From: Flaccisagitta enflata
Taxonomy: Eukaryota > Chaetognatha > Sagittoidea > Aphragmophora
Length of the DNA stretch: 64,000 bases
Assembly: GCA_965153355.1 (NCBI GenBank)
Contig: OZ231127.1
Location: 1,178,001-1,242,000, forward strand
Reading direction: 5' to 3'
In this document: positions 1 through 15,504 of the stretch, one piece after another
How positions within the stretch are numbered: the first letter of the stretch is position 1
How the letters are laid out: the number at the start of each line of letters is the position of its first letter
Position numbers and translations under genes: made by a program
Notes under the pieces: generated by a model
What the model saw: the letters and a program-made list of their open reading frames with translations, nothing else
Told to the model about the DNA's origin: nothing
Database searches by the model: none

Positions 1-352
1 TCATTTATTCTGATAAGATTTATGAAAAAATTTCCTTATAAATTTCCCTAACTGAATCTCAACCTTTGCATTCTCTTATTTTGTTTTTGAAATTTATGTC
101 GCTTTTGAAAAAGTCTCTAATAAAAAAAAGGTGTACAGTTTACAGATTCAAGCTTGGAAAAGTGTTCATCACCAGCTATTATACAACTATAAACCGTGAT
201 AAAAAGTGATTTCGGTCGGGAAATGACTATCCAAGTTAAATCCATCAATTTCAAGGACCTATGAAAAAATAGAGGGCTTTCCAAATCTCCATTCTACCAA
301 TGATGAGAAATTATGTGTGGTAATGTTTGTCAATTTTGGAAGGCTGTGCATA

Positions 353-1084
353 CAGGGTGTACCAACTGAGTTGTAACATAAAGAATCGATGTATCTCTGG
401 TTCTAAAGAAGATAATCTTATTCTGAAAAATGTTCCAAAGAGCTCTCAAAAAACAATTTTTGCTCATGCTAAGAAAATGGATCTATCATAAAAGAATTTT
501 GCACATTCACAACCTAGTGATGAAGCATCTTGTGATGCTAATTTGGCTGTCATTGCTCATGGACACTTTTTCTAAAAGAGGCTTTCATTTCTAAACGGAT
601 TGAGCTACAAAATTATAGTATTTGGCCCTTATAAAAAACGTCCTCATATTATTGAAGTTATAGCCCTTGTTTCCTTCATAACCATATTTCTGAAAAACAA
701 CTTGATTTTTGTAAGCATGATTTAAACAAATATCACATCATGTCATTTTGACAATGAGAATTTTTTCATGATTTTCTTTTTACTATATAAGATATGTTTT
801 ATTTGAAACCAATTCAAAATGTGTTGTCAAAAAAATAAGAAATAAGAGCTATATAACAAAAAATTGTCATGAGAAATCAATGATAAACAGCAAAATGATG
901 ACAAATAGGCATATACTTCCATTTTTTCTTTTCATGACAATTTTTTGCCTTCCCAATAATTTTCTTTTGTTATGCAAAAATCGTTTTTCAAAAGCTCTTC
1001 AGAGTTTTTTTCAGAATTAGATTATCTTGTCTAGAAGCAGAGATATATCGATTCTTTATGTTACAACTGAGTTGGTACACCCTG
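353..1084. mobile_element. TA-flanked palindromic element M1
   Basis: Terminal inverted repeats begin CAGGGTGTACCAACTGAG, extend more than 45 bp with few mismatches, and are flanked by TA on both sides. Length is 732 bp, AT-rich, without a transposase ORF. TA target duplication and CAG.. ends fit a non-autonomous Tc1/mariner-type element. Confidence 0.75.
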
Positions 1085-1380
1085 TACTTTTATTCATCAA
1101 TTGCGGGGGACTGTGTGTAAGCTGCTTCTGGGGGAGGCTCAGAAGAGAGATGACTTTCTGTGCTCGATTCTTCGTTGATTGCAGAGCAATAGAAAGAAAG
1201 ATCAAAAGAAGATAAAGCAAAAATTGAAGTGCTGACTTATTTCCCTGAGCTTCATGAAAACCATTTCTATAACTCACCACTCTTGTTTGTTTGCCCGTCT
1301 GAATCAATGACTACCTGTTCATAGATATCTGTCTTGTTCTTGATAGCGTGTTCTTTTGCACTATTTACACTTCTTTCTTT
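1085..1380. other. No feature seen
   Basis: Ordinary AT-rich sequence between M1 and a GTCT/CT tract. Short open frames here have no supporting features. Confidence 0.5.
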
Positions 1381-1608
<228 letters not shown>

Positions 1609-2100
1609 CCATTTTTCCTCCACTCTCAGTATGCCATCGTTTCTCTCCTTCTTGGGAACTTGAAAACTGAGATTCTTTTTCTTGCAAAGGAACGTGAATG
1701 GAATTGTAATTGTTGGTGGAACAAAAAAAAAAGAAAAGAAGAATACAGAAAGAAATAATGGGTTGGTCACCTGCTCTGATTATTTTTCTTTCAGATTTGT
1801 AGCCATACAGAATGACCCAAGAGGTGTGGAGGGACCAAAATTTTAACGTCCCCCCCCTGCAGGAGGAGGGCACTCAAGGCCAAATCCCCGTCTGAAAATG
1901 AGAGCAGTTAGCTCCCAAACCTCCCGAGGCTGATTCGGACTAGAGTGGTTTTATTTTTCACTATATAATTTAGCAAGAGTGGTTTATGAATGAACTTTAT
2001 CTTTTGAAAATCTTCAGATGAGGATTTCTAAAAAAGAAATTTGGGCAATCATCTATAATCCGGGATTGAGATTTTTAGAGGCTGATTGACATCGTTCTTT
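1609..2100. other. No gene seen
   Basis: Unique sequence. The segment around 1870-1925 (ctcaaggccaaatcc, gaaaatgagagcagttagc) recurs in inverted orientation near 25020-25070 (agctaactgctttcattttc, ggccttgagtgccctcc). That suggests a dispersed repeat relic, but no termini are visible. Confidence 0.5.
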
Positions 2101-2445
2101 ATGCCTAGGGTTAGGGGTGGGGTTAGGGTTAGGGGTGGAGTTAGGGTTAAGGGTGGGGTAAGGGTTAAGGGGTGGGGTTAGGGTTAGGAGTGGGGTTAGG
2201 GTTAGGAGTGGGGTTAGGGTTTTGAGTTGGGTTAGGGTTAGGAGTTGGGTTAGGGATAGAGTTAGTAGTGGGGTTAGAATGAGGGGTTAGGGTTAGGGGT
2301 GGGCTTAGGGTTAGGGATGGGGTTAGGGGTAGGTTTAGGGATAAGGGTTAGGGGTGGGGTTAGGGTTAGAGGTGGGGTTAGGGTTAGGGGTGGAGTTAGG
2401 GTTAGGGGTGGTGTTAGGGTTAGGGGTGGCGTTAGAGTTTATTGT
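2101..2445. repeat. Degenerate telomere-like TTAGGG minisatellite
   Basis: About 18 units of 18-19 bp built from GGGGTTAGGGTTAGG with point changes. The motif is the animal telomere repeat. Degeneracy and a position inside unique sequence argue for an interstitial array, not a chromosome end. Confidence 0.85.
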
Positions 2446-2512
2446 TTTGAATCATGGTAGATGTCAATTTCTCAATCCCGGATACTAGATGATAGCCGAA
2501 ATTTGCTCTACT

Positions 2513-2670
2513 GTAACTACAACATCTACTGCATCTACCACATCTACTGCATCTCCCGCATCTACCGTATCAACTGCAACTACTGCATCTACTGCCACCT
2601 ACTGCATCTACTGCATCTACTGCCACCTACTGCATCTACTGCATCTTCTGCATCCACTGCATTTACTGAG
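2513..2670. repeat. ACTGCATCT trinucleotide-phased minisatellite
   Basis: Units of 9-15 bp such as catctactgcatctac and gccacctactgcatc repeat about 12 times. All unit lengths are multiples of three, but no splice sites or conserved frame support coding. Confidence 0.8.
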
Positions 2671-2772
2671 GACTAGCCTTCTTACTTGAAAGATAACCAA
2701 CCAATCAGTTTTCTGACCTCCTAGCTGACATGCTAATTGACAATGCTTTGGTAAATTTTTGATTCTGCAACA

Positions 2773-3290
<518 letters not shown>

Positions 3291-3401
3291 ACCTCGGGTG
3301 CCAGACGACTCATAAAACATTTAATAAAAGCCGAAACCACCCAGATGATACCTTTTGAGGAGAGAGACAGAACTGCAAAACGACAGTTGCAAAGCTGTTG
3401 G

Positions 3402-3985
3402 ACGGTCAGTGGTACCCAATGCTCTAAGGTAATAAATGCGATTAAAAGATGGTGAAAGGGGCAGCGGCCCGAAAGAACTGATGACATATTCCTGGCTCAC
3501 AGAGATTCATGGGTTTAAGATAAAGGCATTTTGGACTACAATCTGAGCCATAGGGCGGAAATTCTGGCCTTGCGGCTGAGATTTGGGCTTTGAAGCTATA
3601 AATTGAGACTAAGTTTTGGGCCTTGAGTCTGCAATCTGGCCTCAATGCTGAGATTTAGGCTTCTACAGGAGTTAAAGTTCTTCCAAGCTTCTGAGAAGCA
3701 TATGGGTGCTCCATGTTAGAATATCAAAAAGATTTCAAACATTTCCAAGAAGCACCGCTTTTCGCTTCTCCACAATTTGAATGCCTGGGCCTTAAGAATG
3801 AGCTGTGAACATCAATAATGAAATTTGAGCATAAAGGACAGGATTTAGGCCGCAAGGCTAGAATTAAAACTAGGATTTAGGTTTGCAGGTCTTAGGGGGA
3901 CAAATAAGAAGGAGAAGGAGAAATTTCCCGTATGCGAAAGAATTTGGGGCAACTGCCCAAAAACAACTCACAATCGTGAAGCACT
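3402..3985. mobile_element. D-family dispersed repeat, copy 1
   Basis: It starts with ggtcagtggtacccaatgct and continues with ggggcagcggcccgaaag. The interior has about eight degenerate ~20-bp units of the type ggcctYgaggctgagatttg. It ends near ggggcaactgcccaaaaa. The same modules occur at 5660, 44106, 56871 and 62654. Class unknown; a non-autonomous DNA element with an internal minisatellite is plausible. Confidence 0.6.
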
Positions 3986-3989
3986 ACAA

Positions 3990-4500
3990 AAGAATTGAGG
4001 CACTCGATCAAATGATTAAGAGTGTATACGACGACAATAACCTTTATCTTTTTGTACTCAATTTAGAGCCATAAACCAACTAATAAGGCTCCAAGAAAGC
4101 TGAAAATGTAGTCAGAGATTGCTGACATGGTATTTTTTTCAAAAAAAATCCTCAAATTTGGACTTTTCCCACCGTCAGACCTATTTTTTTGTCAAAACGC
4201 TAAGTACCTCCTTAATGACATTATCTATTTCAGAGTCGAAATTTGGGTCCCTGGTGAGTCAAAATCCCCCCACTCTGTTTTAACACCTCCAGCATAATTA
4301 TATAAAGTGATTCAGTGAATTAGCTCAAAATCGGCGAGGGATAAGCAGTAGAAAACGCCAGATTTGGATGTCGTATTCACTGTTAAGAAAACCTGTACAG
4401 ATGTACCGGGTCCTATTATATCTTTTTTTTATGATCCAGTACGTCACGCCCACACGACTATCAACGTGAAATCCACTCATCGGTTGGTGGATAAACTTTT
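3990..4500. other. No gene seen
   Basis: Unique sequence with short homopolymer runs. No splice-supported frame or repeat structure. Confidence 0.5.
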
Positions 4501-4509
4501 CAGTGTTTT

Positions 4510-4774
4510 CTTTTTTTTTCTTCTTCTTCTTCTTCTTCTTTTCTTCTTTTTTCCCTTCATATTTTTGTTTCTATCTTTTTTTTTAAGATCCTTTCATATT
4601 TTTCCATCGTTCTCGTGCCTCTTGAGCGTCCATCATTGGCAGACCGTCGTGTCGTTTGAGCCGAGTCTTCCTCTTTCTCTTCTTCTTCCTCCTCCTCCTC
4701 CCCCACCTCCTTCTTCTCCTTCTTCTCCTTCTTTTTCTTCTTCTTCTTCTTCTTCTTCTTCTTCTTCTTCTTCT

Positions 4775-4820
<46 letters not shown>

Positions 4821-5560
4821 TTTCTTTCTCTTCTTCTGCTTCTCCTTCTTATTCATCTTCTTCTTCTTGTTTTTCTTCTTCTTTTCTTCTTCTCCGTTTT
4901 CCTCTTCTTATTCTTCTTCTTCATCTTCTCCTTTTTTTCTCCTTCTTCTTCTTCTTCTTCTTCCTCTTCTTTTTTTTCTTCTTCTTCTTTTTATTCTTCT
5001 TCTTCTTCTTCTTCTTCTTCTTCTTCTTCTTCTTCTTCTTCTTCTTCTTCTTTTTCTTCTTCTTCTTCTTCTTCTTCTTCTCCTTCTTCATCTTTGAGGT
5101 AGAGCTAAAACAAAATTCTTCAATTTGTGACTTTTGTCATGTCCTAGTCTTTGACGTAAGTGTTATTGCTTATTTTGGACATCATATCAAATTCATATTC
5201 AAATTCTTCTTCGTTTTCCTCCTCTTCTTCTTCTTCTTTTTCTTCTTTTTCTTCTTCTTCTTCTTTTTCCTCTTCTTCTTCTTTTTATTCTTTTTTTTCT
5301 TCTTCTTCTTCTTCTTCTTCTTCTTCTTTTTTCTTCTTCTTCTTCTTCTTCTTCTTCTTCTTCTTCTTCTTCTTCTTCTTCTTCTTCTTCTTCTTCTTCT
5401 TCTTCTTCTTCTTCTTCTTCTTTTTCTTCTTCCTCGTCTTCTTCTTCTTCTTCTTCTTCTTCTTCTTCTTCTTCTTTTTCTTCTTCTTTTTCTTCTTCTT
5501 TTTTTTCTTCTTCCTCGTCTTCATCTTCTACTTCTTCTTTCTCTGCTCCTTCTTCCAAGT
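4510..5560. repeat. Long CTT microsatellite cluster
   Basis: Imperfect (CTT)n with CTC and TTT interruptions over 4510-5095 and 5200-5560, separated by ~110 bp of unique sequence. Long poly-Phe/Leu/Ser and poly-Lys/Glu frames here are artefacts of the triplet repeat. Confidence 0.95.
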
Positions 5561-5654
5561 CGCTTGAGACCAATTTTCTCCGACTTTTCTTTCTTCTTCT
5601 CCAGTTTTCGATTAATTCTGTCTGTTAATTAGTGCCTCCTTCTTGTCGCTTTTC

Positions 5655-6115
5655 TTCTCCTTTTGGGCAGCGGCACCAAAGAGGCCAACCACCAAGGCTT
5701 CCGGTGAACATTTTTTACAAACCGGGTTATTTTCCCTTTTTTTTATGTCCAACATGGGAAATGTTAATCGAAGATAGAACCGTAATTCCATCATCAACTC
5801 TCTACCTGTAGCACATATTCTCCTGTGCACATTTTATTTGTACTATAATTGTCTTATGTTTTTCGTTAGTACTACGCAATACCCCTATTGTGTGATTAAA
5901 CAATGATAAAAAGAATAAGGTTTCGAGGTTGGAATCTTAGCCTCATGGCTTAAGTCCTAGCGTTAAGGCTCAAATCACAGTCTCAAAGCCTGAATACCAT
6001 CCTTGAGTGCCAATGTAGCCTCATGGCTCAAATCTTAAACCTGTTGCTCAGATCCGGCATGCAAGCTTCAATCTTAATCTAGTTGCTCAAATCTTAGCCT
6101 TGAAGCCATTGACAA
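5655..6115. mobile_element. D-family dispersed repeat, copy 2
   Basis: It opens with ttttgggcagcggcaccaaa and, from 5925, has about eight degenerate units such as cctcatggctcaaatctta. These match the internal minisatellite of the D copies at 3402 and 62654 in reverse orientation. Confidence 0.55.
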
Positions 6116-6285
6116 TCATAGGTTATTGCTAATGACTTATTGGTCTCTTTTTGGCTTCTGCCCTTTTCACCATATCATTATTAATTGATATACTTTCTTA
6201 GAGGCATCTGCTTCCGCAGACCATCAAACACTTTTGCGACTTATTTTTTTCTTTATTTGGTTCAAAACTTCATAACTTTTTTTTC

Positions 6286-6470
<185 letters not shown>

Positions 6471-6662
6471 CTTCTCAATCCCTTCGTCTTTTCTTACTTA
6501 CTCTGACTTATTTTCATTCATAGGAACTTTATATGAAGCATTAAAAAAGAATACTCATGATAGTTTCATTTTTGGCCTTCTATACTTTATTTATAGAAAG
6601 AGTAACTCACATATTTAAAGCAAACCTTAAAGTGTTGTTTTTTCTCTGCTTTCCCCACACAG

Positions 6663-6985
6663 ATGTGCCAATAACAACAACAGCACGAACAACAACAGCA
6701 GTATCAACAACAACAACAGTCCAATTCCTACGCCCTCCACCGGAAGAAAGTCCACGCGCCAAGACGCCAAATCCAAGTTGGCGCGCGGATCCGGAGGCAC
6801 TTCCGGTGTGGAAAATGGCGCGAGTCCAGGAGGAGGAGGAGGAGGAGGAGGAGGAGGAGGAGGAGGAGGAGGAGGAGGAGGAGGAGGAGGGGGAGGGGGA
6901 GGAACCATTGGCAGATCAACAGAAGGACGCACGATTGGACGAGTTACGTTTAAAGAGCCTCCAGATGACGATCTTGACAAAGAAG
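6663..6985 (+). CDS. Internal exon 1: Asn-rich / poly-Gly / FKEPP segment
   Basis: The acceptor is a pyrimidine tract ending in cccacacag. The donor is AG|GTATGT. The frame (first full codon at 6664) gives a Cys-Ala start, three short Asn runs, a basic stretch around RKSTRQDAKSK, a GGTSGVEN motif and about 24 Gly, mostly GGA codons. It ends with GRVTFKEPPDDDLDKE. Exon length is 323 nt, entering in phase 2 and leaving in phase 1. The other open frame through the same bases would give poly-Glu, but only the Gly frame joins exon 2. The (GGA)n run looks like a microsatellite expanded inside an exon. The intron starts directly in a TATG tract. No homologue recognised. Confidence 0.75.
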
Positions 6986-7134
6986 GTATGTTTGTATGTA
7001 TGTATGTATGTATGTATGTATGTATGTATGTATGTATGTATGTATGTATGTATGTATGTATGTATGTATGTATGTACGTATGTATGTATGTATGTATGTA
7101 TCTATGCATGAATGTATGTATGCATGTATCTATG
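6986..7134. repeat. (TATG)n microsatellite at start of intron 1
   Basis: About 30 copies of TATG with rare variants begin right at the exon 1 donor. The tract resumes at 7679-7734 on the other side of element M2, showing that M2 inserted into it. Confidence 0.95.
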
Positions 7135-7136
7135 TA

Positions 7137-7678
7137 CAGTCAGTGGACAAAACAAAATAGGTAGAGAGCTCACTCTGTTGGCTTTGATCCAACCTACTGT
7201 TATAAAACAGCAGGCTATAAACAACAACTGGTTGTGAAAACTACAGCCAGCTGTCATCTTAAAACGTCGGCAAAAATCCAATTTAGATAGAATAGAACGT
7301 GACTAGCATATTCATAATCCTGTTGAAATTCTGAGAATTTTGACATGTCACATTTAACACTTTTCATAAGAAAAAAATTTTTAACATTGCATTATAACTT
7401 TATTAAACTTTGATAAAAGAATTCGATTTTTGAATAAAAGTATATGTTGTGACACATCAAATTTGTCAGAATTTCACCAGAATTATGAATTTCCATTCTA
7501 TTTGCATTCATTCTATTTGGTGAAAGTTGGATTTTTGCCGTCTTTGTAGCACGACAGCTGGCTGTGATTTCTACAACCAGTTGTTGTTTACAGCCTGCTG
7601 TTGGATGACAGTATTCAGTAAGTTGGATCAAAGCCAACAGAGTGAGCTCTCTACCTATATTGTTTTGTCCACTGACTG
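7137..7678. mobile_element. Palindromic element M2 inserted in TATG tract
   Basis: Inverted ends CAGTCAGTGGACAAAACA; the arms are about 240 bp and contain ctttgatccaac and cagctggctgt motifs. The left flank is TA; the right flank is TG, probably a mutated TA. Length 542 bp, no coding capacity. Fits a Tc1/mariner-type MITE. A relic of the same family lies at 22690-22938. Confidence 0.75.
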
Positions 7679-7932
7679 TGTATGTATGTATGTATGTATG
7701 TATGTATGTATGTATGTATGTGTGTATGTATGTAGGAAACAGGTCATTGTTAAAAACATAGCTATTTCCTTTGGTCCTCCTCAGAAGATTAGCTACGTTT
7801 TTGATAATGACTCGTATTCATAAGCTGAATAAAACAAAGACAGTAATTATCACATCAAAAATAACATCAACAGAAGCGGCTCTTAAAACAGTGACCTTAT
7901 CAAGAACAGTTGCATCAATGATTATGGCTAAG

Positions 7933-8029
<97 letters not shown>

Positions 8030-8043
8030 CCACAACCACAACC

Positions 8044-8088
<45 letters not shown>

Positions 8089-8123
8089 AGAAGAAGAAGA
8101 AGAAGAAGAAGAAGAAGAAGAAG

Positions 8124-8220
<97 letters not shown>

Positions 8221-8222
8221 CA
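7933..8222. repeat. (ACA)n microsatellite with (AGA)12 insert
   Basis: Roughly 95 triplets of ACA with a few ACC, and a block of 12 AGA at about 8088-8124. Poly-Thr, poly-Val and poly-Cys frames are artefacts. Confidence 0.97.
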
Positions 8223-8394
8223 CTACTTAGCAGAGAGATTGAAACAGGAGAGGAGCAGAACCTGATATCGATTATCAAGTGTGTAGTAGATAAGCGTAGA
8301 ATGTGAAAGGGGTGAGCATCATCTGATAACCCAACAAGCAAAAGTGCAAAAGAAAGTCACCACCGCGCGCTACTTTATAACACCTTTACTACTT

Positions 8395-8650
8395 GTGACA
8401 ATCGCGTTTTCAACAGGTGACTCGGTTGCTCGCTAAGGTTGGGCGTTTGCGCTGCTCACCTTGCTCACTCACTCTGCTGCACCCTGCCTCGCTATACTCG
8501 TTCCATTTGCTCGCTCCATTCATGTACTCGCGCACTCACTTTGCTCAATCCCTCGTAAGAGGAGGGAAACATATGAATATGTATTCACACTGAAAACGCG
8601 TTTAACAGGAACAATCGCGTTTATAGCCGTCATTAGAAACATCCCCAACA
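8395..8650. mobile_element. F-family element, copy 1 (GCTCAC-type core)
   Basis: The left end is acaatcgcgttttcaacagg. The core is a degenerate hexamer minisatellite of gctcac/cactca words. The right end is ctgaaaacgcgtttaacagg followed by aacaatcgcg, so the ends are inverted copies. A second full copy lies at 55660-55907 and fragments near 21495 and 22940-23350. Confidence 0.6.
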
Positions 8651-8865
8651 CCTCTTCCACATTCTTTTAATCGTTCTTATAATCGTTCATGGCTGAAAAA
8701 TGCTGTTTCACACAGGAATGGGCTAGGTTTATTCATTTGACAGCCCTTGACATAGTTACAGAGTTAGAAATTCATGTAAAAGACAAGTCAAAAGCCTCAG
8801 GGCACAAAATGAAACTTAAATTGCAACTTTAAGGCTTCTGCAAAAATGGCAACCAAATGCGTATA

Positions 8866-9156
8866 ACTATGGCAAAAAAATTTTTGCGGCAAACAAAAAC
8901 AATGTAAAACTATACTTGCCGTTATCCGATTTTTATAGAAATTGAACTGAAGCTAAGGTATATTGTGTAGATGGTTGGGTGTAAAAATCATTGAATTCAT
9001 TCAATCTTTTTTGCGGTAGAGAGCAATTTGAGTAGTTCTACAGCATCTTTATGATTATTTGGCCTAGTAACGCCTAAATTTTTATCCAAATCGGTTGATA
9101 TTTGCTACCATTCTTGGTTGTTTGAAAATCTCTGCAAAATTTTGTTTTGCCATAGT
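8866..9156. mobile_element. Palindromic element M3 (ACTATGGCAAAA ends)
   Basis: The ends are ACTATGGCAAAA and TTTTGCCATAGT; TA precedes the left end. It shares its terminal word with M7 (29687-30646), so the two are one family at different lengths (291 and 960 bp). Confidence 0.65.
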
Positions 9157-11151
<1,995 letters not shown>

Positions 11152-11454
11152 CAAAACGGTGATGGCTATGCTCTTAATAATCTTAATCCATAACTGAGGA
11201 AAAGCAAATGAGAACATTTGAATGAAAAAACACCACCATATTTTGCTCAAGTATTTTCCTAAAGAGTCAACGATGCATTGCAGGAACTGGGAAACTCATT
11301 TCATCTTAAAAAGTAGTAGTAATTGTAATACTACTAAAAAAAACGTTAAAAAGCGTTTTTTAGACTAAAAACTCCACTTATACGCAACCTAGTATGCAAA
11401 TAATCTCAATTATACTTCCGTTATATGCCCCTAGATGATTTTGTTTGAAACTCC

Positions 11455-14400
11455 AAACTCTAGTCACCAATTTGAACTTTATGGTCACCGCCATTGACAT
11501 TGTTGTCATTGTATGGCTTCTGATAGAAGTGAAGTCTGCCACCATTGAAGGAAAGAGGTCACCGATTTGAACTTCATGGTCGCCACCATCGTTGTCATTG
11601 CATAGTTTCTGATAGAAGTGGAATCTGCCACCATTGAAGCAGAGACATGTCACCAATTTGAACTTTATGGTCACCGCCAATGTTGTCATTGTATGGCTTC
11701 TGATAGGAGTGAAGTCTGCCACCATTGAAGCAGAGACATGTCACCAATTTCAACTTCATGGTCACCGCCATCATTGTCATTGCATGGCTTCTGATAGAAG
11801 TGAAGCCTGCCACTATCAAAGGAGAGAGATGTCACCAATTTGAATTTTGTGGTCACCGCCATTGTTGTCATTGCATGGCTTCGGATACAAATAAAGTCTG
11901 CCACCATCAAAGGAGAGAGATGTCACCAATTTGAACTTTATGGTCACCGCCATCATTGTCATTGTATGGCTTCTGATAGAAGTGAAGTCTGCCACCATCG
12001 AAGGAGAGAGATGTCACCAATTTGAATTTTGTGGTCACCGCCATTGTTGTCATTGCTTGGCTTCTGATAGAAGTGAAGTCTGCCACCATCAAAGGAGAGA
12101 GATGTCACCAATTTGAACTTTATGGTCATCAACATTGTTGTCATTGTATGGCTCCTGATAGAAGTGAAGTCTGCCACCATTAAGGGAGAGAGATGTCATC
12201 AATTTGAACTTAATGATCACCGCCATTGTTGTCATTGCATGGTTTCTGATAGAAGTGGAGTCTGCCACCATTGAAGCAGAGACATGTCACCAATTTGAAC
12301 TTTATGGTCACCGCCAATGTTGTCATTGTATGGCTTCTGATAGAAGTGAAGTCTGCCACCATTGAAGGAAAGAGGTCAGCAATTTGAACTTCATGTTCAC
12401 CGCCATTGTTGTCATTGCATGGCTTCTGATAGAAGTGAAGTCTGCCACCATTGAAGCAGAGACATGTCACCAATTTGAACTTTATGGTCATCGCCATTGT
12501 TGTCATTGTATGGCTTCTGATAGAAGTGAAGTCTGCCACCATTGAAGGAAAGAGGTCAGCAATTTGAACTTCATGTTCACCGCCATTGTTGTCATTGCAT
12601 GGTTTCTGATACAAATAAAGTCTGCCACCATCAAAGGAGAGAGATGTCACCAATTTGAACTTTATGGTCATCGCCATTGTTGTCATTGTATGGCTCCTGA
12701 TAGAAGTGGAATCTGCCACCATCAAAGGAGAGAGATGTCACCAATTTGAACTTTATGGTCACCGCCATCATTGTCATTGTATGGCTCCTGATAGAAGTGA
12801 AGTCTGCCACCATTAAGGGAGAGAGATGTCATCAATTTGAACTTAATGGTCACCGCCATTGTTGTCATTGCTTGGCTTCTGATAGAAGTGAAGTCTGCCA
12901 CCATCAAAGGAGAGAGATGTCACCAATTTGAACTTTATGGTCACCGCCAATGTTGTCATTGTATGGCTTCTGATAGAAATGAAGTCTGCCACCATTGAAG
13001 GAAAGAGGTCAGCAATTTGAACTTCATGTTCACCGCCATTGTTGTCATTGCATGGCTTCTGATAGAAGTGAAGTCTGCCACCATTGAAGCAGCGACATGT
13101 CACCAATTTGAACTTTATGGTCACCGCCATCGTTGTCATTGCATGGCTTCAGATAGAAGTAAAGTCTGCCACCATAGAAGGGAATAGGAGAGAGATGTCA
13201 CCAATTTGAACTTCATGGTCTCCGCCATTGTTGTCATTGTATGGCTTCTGATAGAAGTGAAGTCTGCCACCATTGAAGGAAAGATGTCACCAATTTGAAC
13301 TTCATGTTCACCGCCATTGTTGTCATTGCATGGTTTCTGATAGAAGTGGAGTCTGCCACCATTGAAGCAGAGAGATGTCACCAATTTGAACTTTATGGTC
13401 ACCGCCATCATTGTCATTGTATGGCTTCTGATAGAAGTGAAGTCTGCCACCATTGAAGGAAAGAGGTCAGCAATTTGAACTTCATGTTCACCGCCATTGT
13501 TGTCATTGCATGGTTTCTGATAGAAGTGGAGTCTGCCACCATTGAAGCAGAGACATGTCACCAATTTGAACTTTATGGTCACCGCCAATGTTGTCATTGT
13601 ATGGCTTCTGATAGAAGTGAAGTCTGCCACCATTGAAGCAGAGACATGTCACCAATTTGAACTTTATGGTCACCGCCATTGTTGTCATTGTATGGCTTCT
13701 GATAGAAGTGAAGCCTGCCACTATCGAAGGAGAGTGATGTCACCAATTTGAACTTCATGGTCACCGCCATTGTTGTCATTGCATGGTTTCTGATACAAAT
13801 AAAGTCTGCCACCATCAAAGGAGAGAGATGTCACCAATTTGAACTTTATGATCACCGCCATTGTTGTCATAGCATGGCTTCTGATAGAAGTGAAGTCTGC
13901 CACCATTGAAGGAAAGAGATGTCACCAATTTGAATTTTGTGGTCACCGCCATTGTTGTCATTGCATGGCTTCAGATACAAATAAAGTCTGCCACCATCAA
14001 AGGAGAGAGATGTCACAAATTTGAACTTTATTGTCACCGCCAATGTTGTCATTGTGTGGCTTCTGATCGAAGTGAAGTCTGCCACCATTGAAGGAAAGAG
14101 ATGTCACCAATTTGAATTTTGTGGTCACCGCCATTGTTGTCATTGCATGGCTTCGGATACAAATAAAGTCTGCCACCATCAAAGGAGAGAGATGTCACCA
14201 ATTTGAACTTTATTGTCACCGCCATTGTTGTCATTGTATGGCTTCTGATAGAAGTAAAGTCTGCCACCATCAAAGGAGAGAGATGTCACCAATTTGAACT
14301 TTATTGTCACCGCCATTGTTGTCATTGTATGGCTTCTGATAGAAGTGAAGTCTGCCACTATTTAAGGAAAGAGGTCAGCAATTTGAACTTCATGTTCACC

Positions 14401-15300
14401 GCCATTGTTGTCATTGCATGGTTTCTGATAGAAGTGGAGTCTGCCACCATTGAAGCAGAGACATGTCACCAATTTGAACTTTATGGTCACCGCCAATGTT
14501 GTCATTGTATGGCTTCTGATAGAAGTGAAGTCTGCCACCATTGAAGCAGAGACATGTCACCAATTTGAACTTTATGGTCACCGCCATTGTTGTCATTGTA
14601 TGGCTTCTGATAGAAGTGAAGCCTGCCACTATCGAAGGAGAGTGATGTCACCAATTTGAACTTCATGGTCACCGCCATTGTTGTCATTGCATGGTTTCTG
14701 ATACAAATAAAGTCTGCCACCATCAAAGGAGAGAGATGTCACCAATTTGAACTTTATGGTCACCGCCATTGTTGTCATTGCATGGCTTCTGATAGAAGTG
14801 AAGTCTGCCACCATTGAAGGAAAGAGATGTCACCAATTTGAATTTTGTGGTCACCGCCATTGTTGTCATTGCATGGCTTTGGATACAAATAAAGTCTGCC
14901 ACCATCAAAGGAGAGAGATGTCACCAATTTGAACTTTATTGTCACCGCCAATGTTGTCATTGTATGGCTTCTGATAGAAGTGAAGTCTGCCACCATTGAA
15001 GGAAAGAGATGTCACCAATTTGAATTTTGTGGTCACCGCCATTGTTGTCATTGCATGGCTTCGGATACAAATAAAGTCTGCCACCATCAAAGGAGAGAGA
15101 TGTCACCAATTTGAACTTTATTGTCACCGCCATTGTTGTCATTGTATGGCTTCTGATAGAAGTAAAGTCTGCCACCATCAAAGGAGAGAGATGTCACCAA
15201 TTTGAACTTTATTGTCACCGCCATTGTTGTCATTGTATGGCTTCCGATAGAAGTGAAGTCTGCCACCATTTAAGGAAAGAGGTCACCAATGTAAACTTCC
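11455..15300. repeat. 91-bp satellite, about 42 units
   Basis: The unit carries ccaatttgaactttatggtc, cgccattgttgtcattg, tggcttctgatagaagtgaa and gtctgccaccat plus a variable purine linker (gaaggaaagaggt, caaaggagagagatgt or gaagcagagacatgt). At 91 bp (3n+1) the frame rotates every unit, so the 60-170 codon ORFs on both strands are not genes. Variant linkers recur in a fixed order, and 13540-14450 is nearly repeated at 14450-15300 with an offset of 908 bp. Confidence 0.93.
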
Positions 15301-15504
15301 TGGTCACCATCATCGTTGTTATTGCATGGCATGAAAATAAAGTGTGGAAAATAGAGTGCGTACAGGTTAGAAAGTGAGAGGAATGGTGGAAAGGAACGGA
15401 ATGAACCCTCAAAGTCAAAGCAAAGTGGTCTGTCCGTCCTTCTGTTCGTACATTTCTATACTGCAAAAGATTTTTGCCTAAGCCTGCCCCAGCGACCGCA
15501 ACAA

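Noticed and set aside
2101-2445. True chromosome end
   Set aside because: The units are degenerate and are followed by more than 60 kb of ordinary sequence.
4364-5632. 422-codon open frame rich in Ser, Leu and Phe
   Set aside because: It is a translation of the CTT microsatellite. It contains no splice sites or conserved motif and is matched by long frames on the other strand.
11378-15466. Dozens of 60-171 codon frames repeating on both strands
   Set aside because: They arise from the 91-bp satellite, whose period (3n+1) rotates the frame. Identical peptides recur at monomer spacing.
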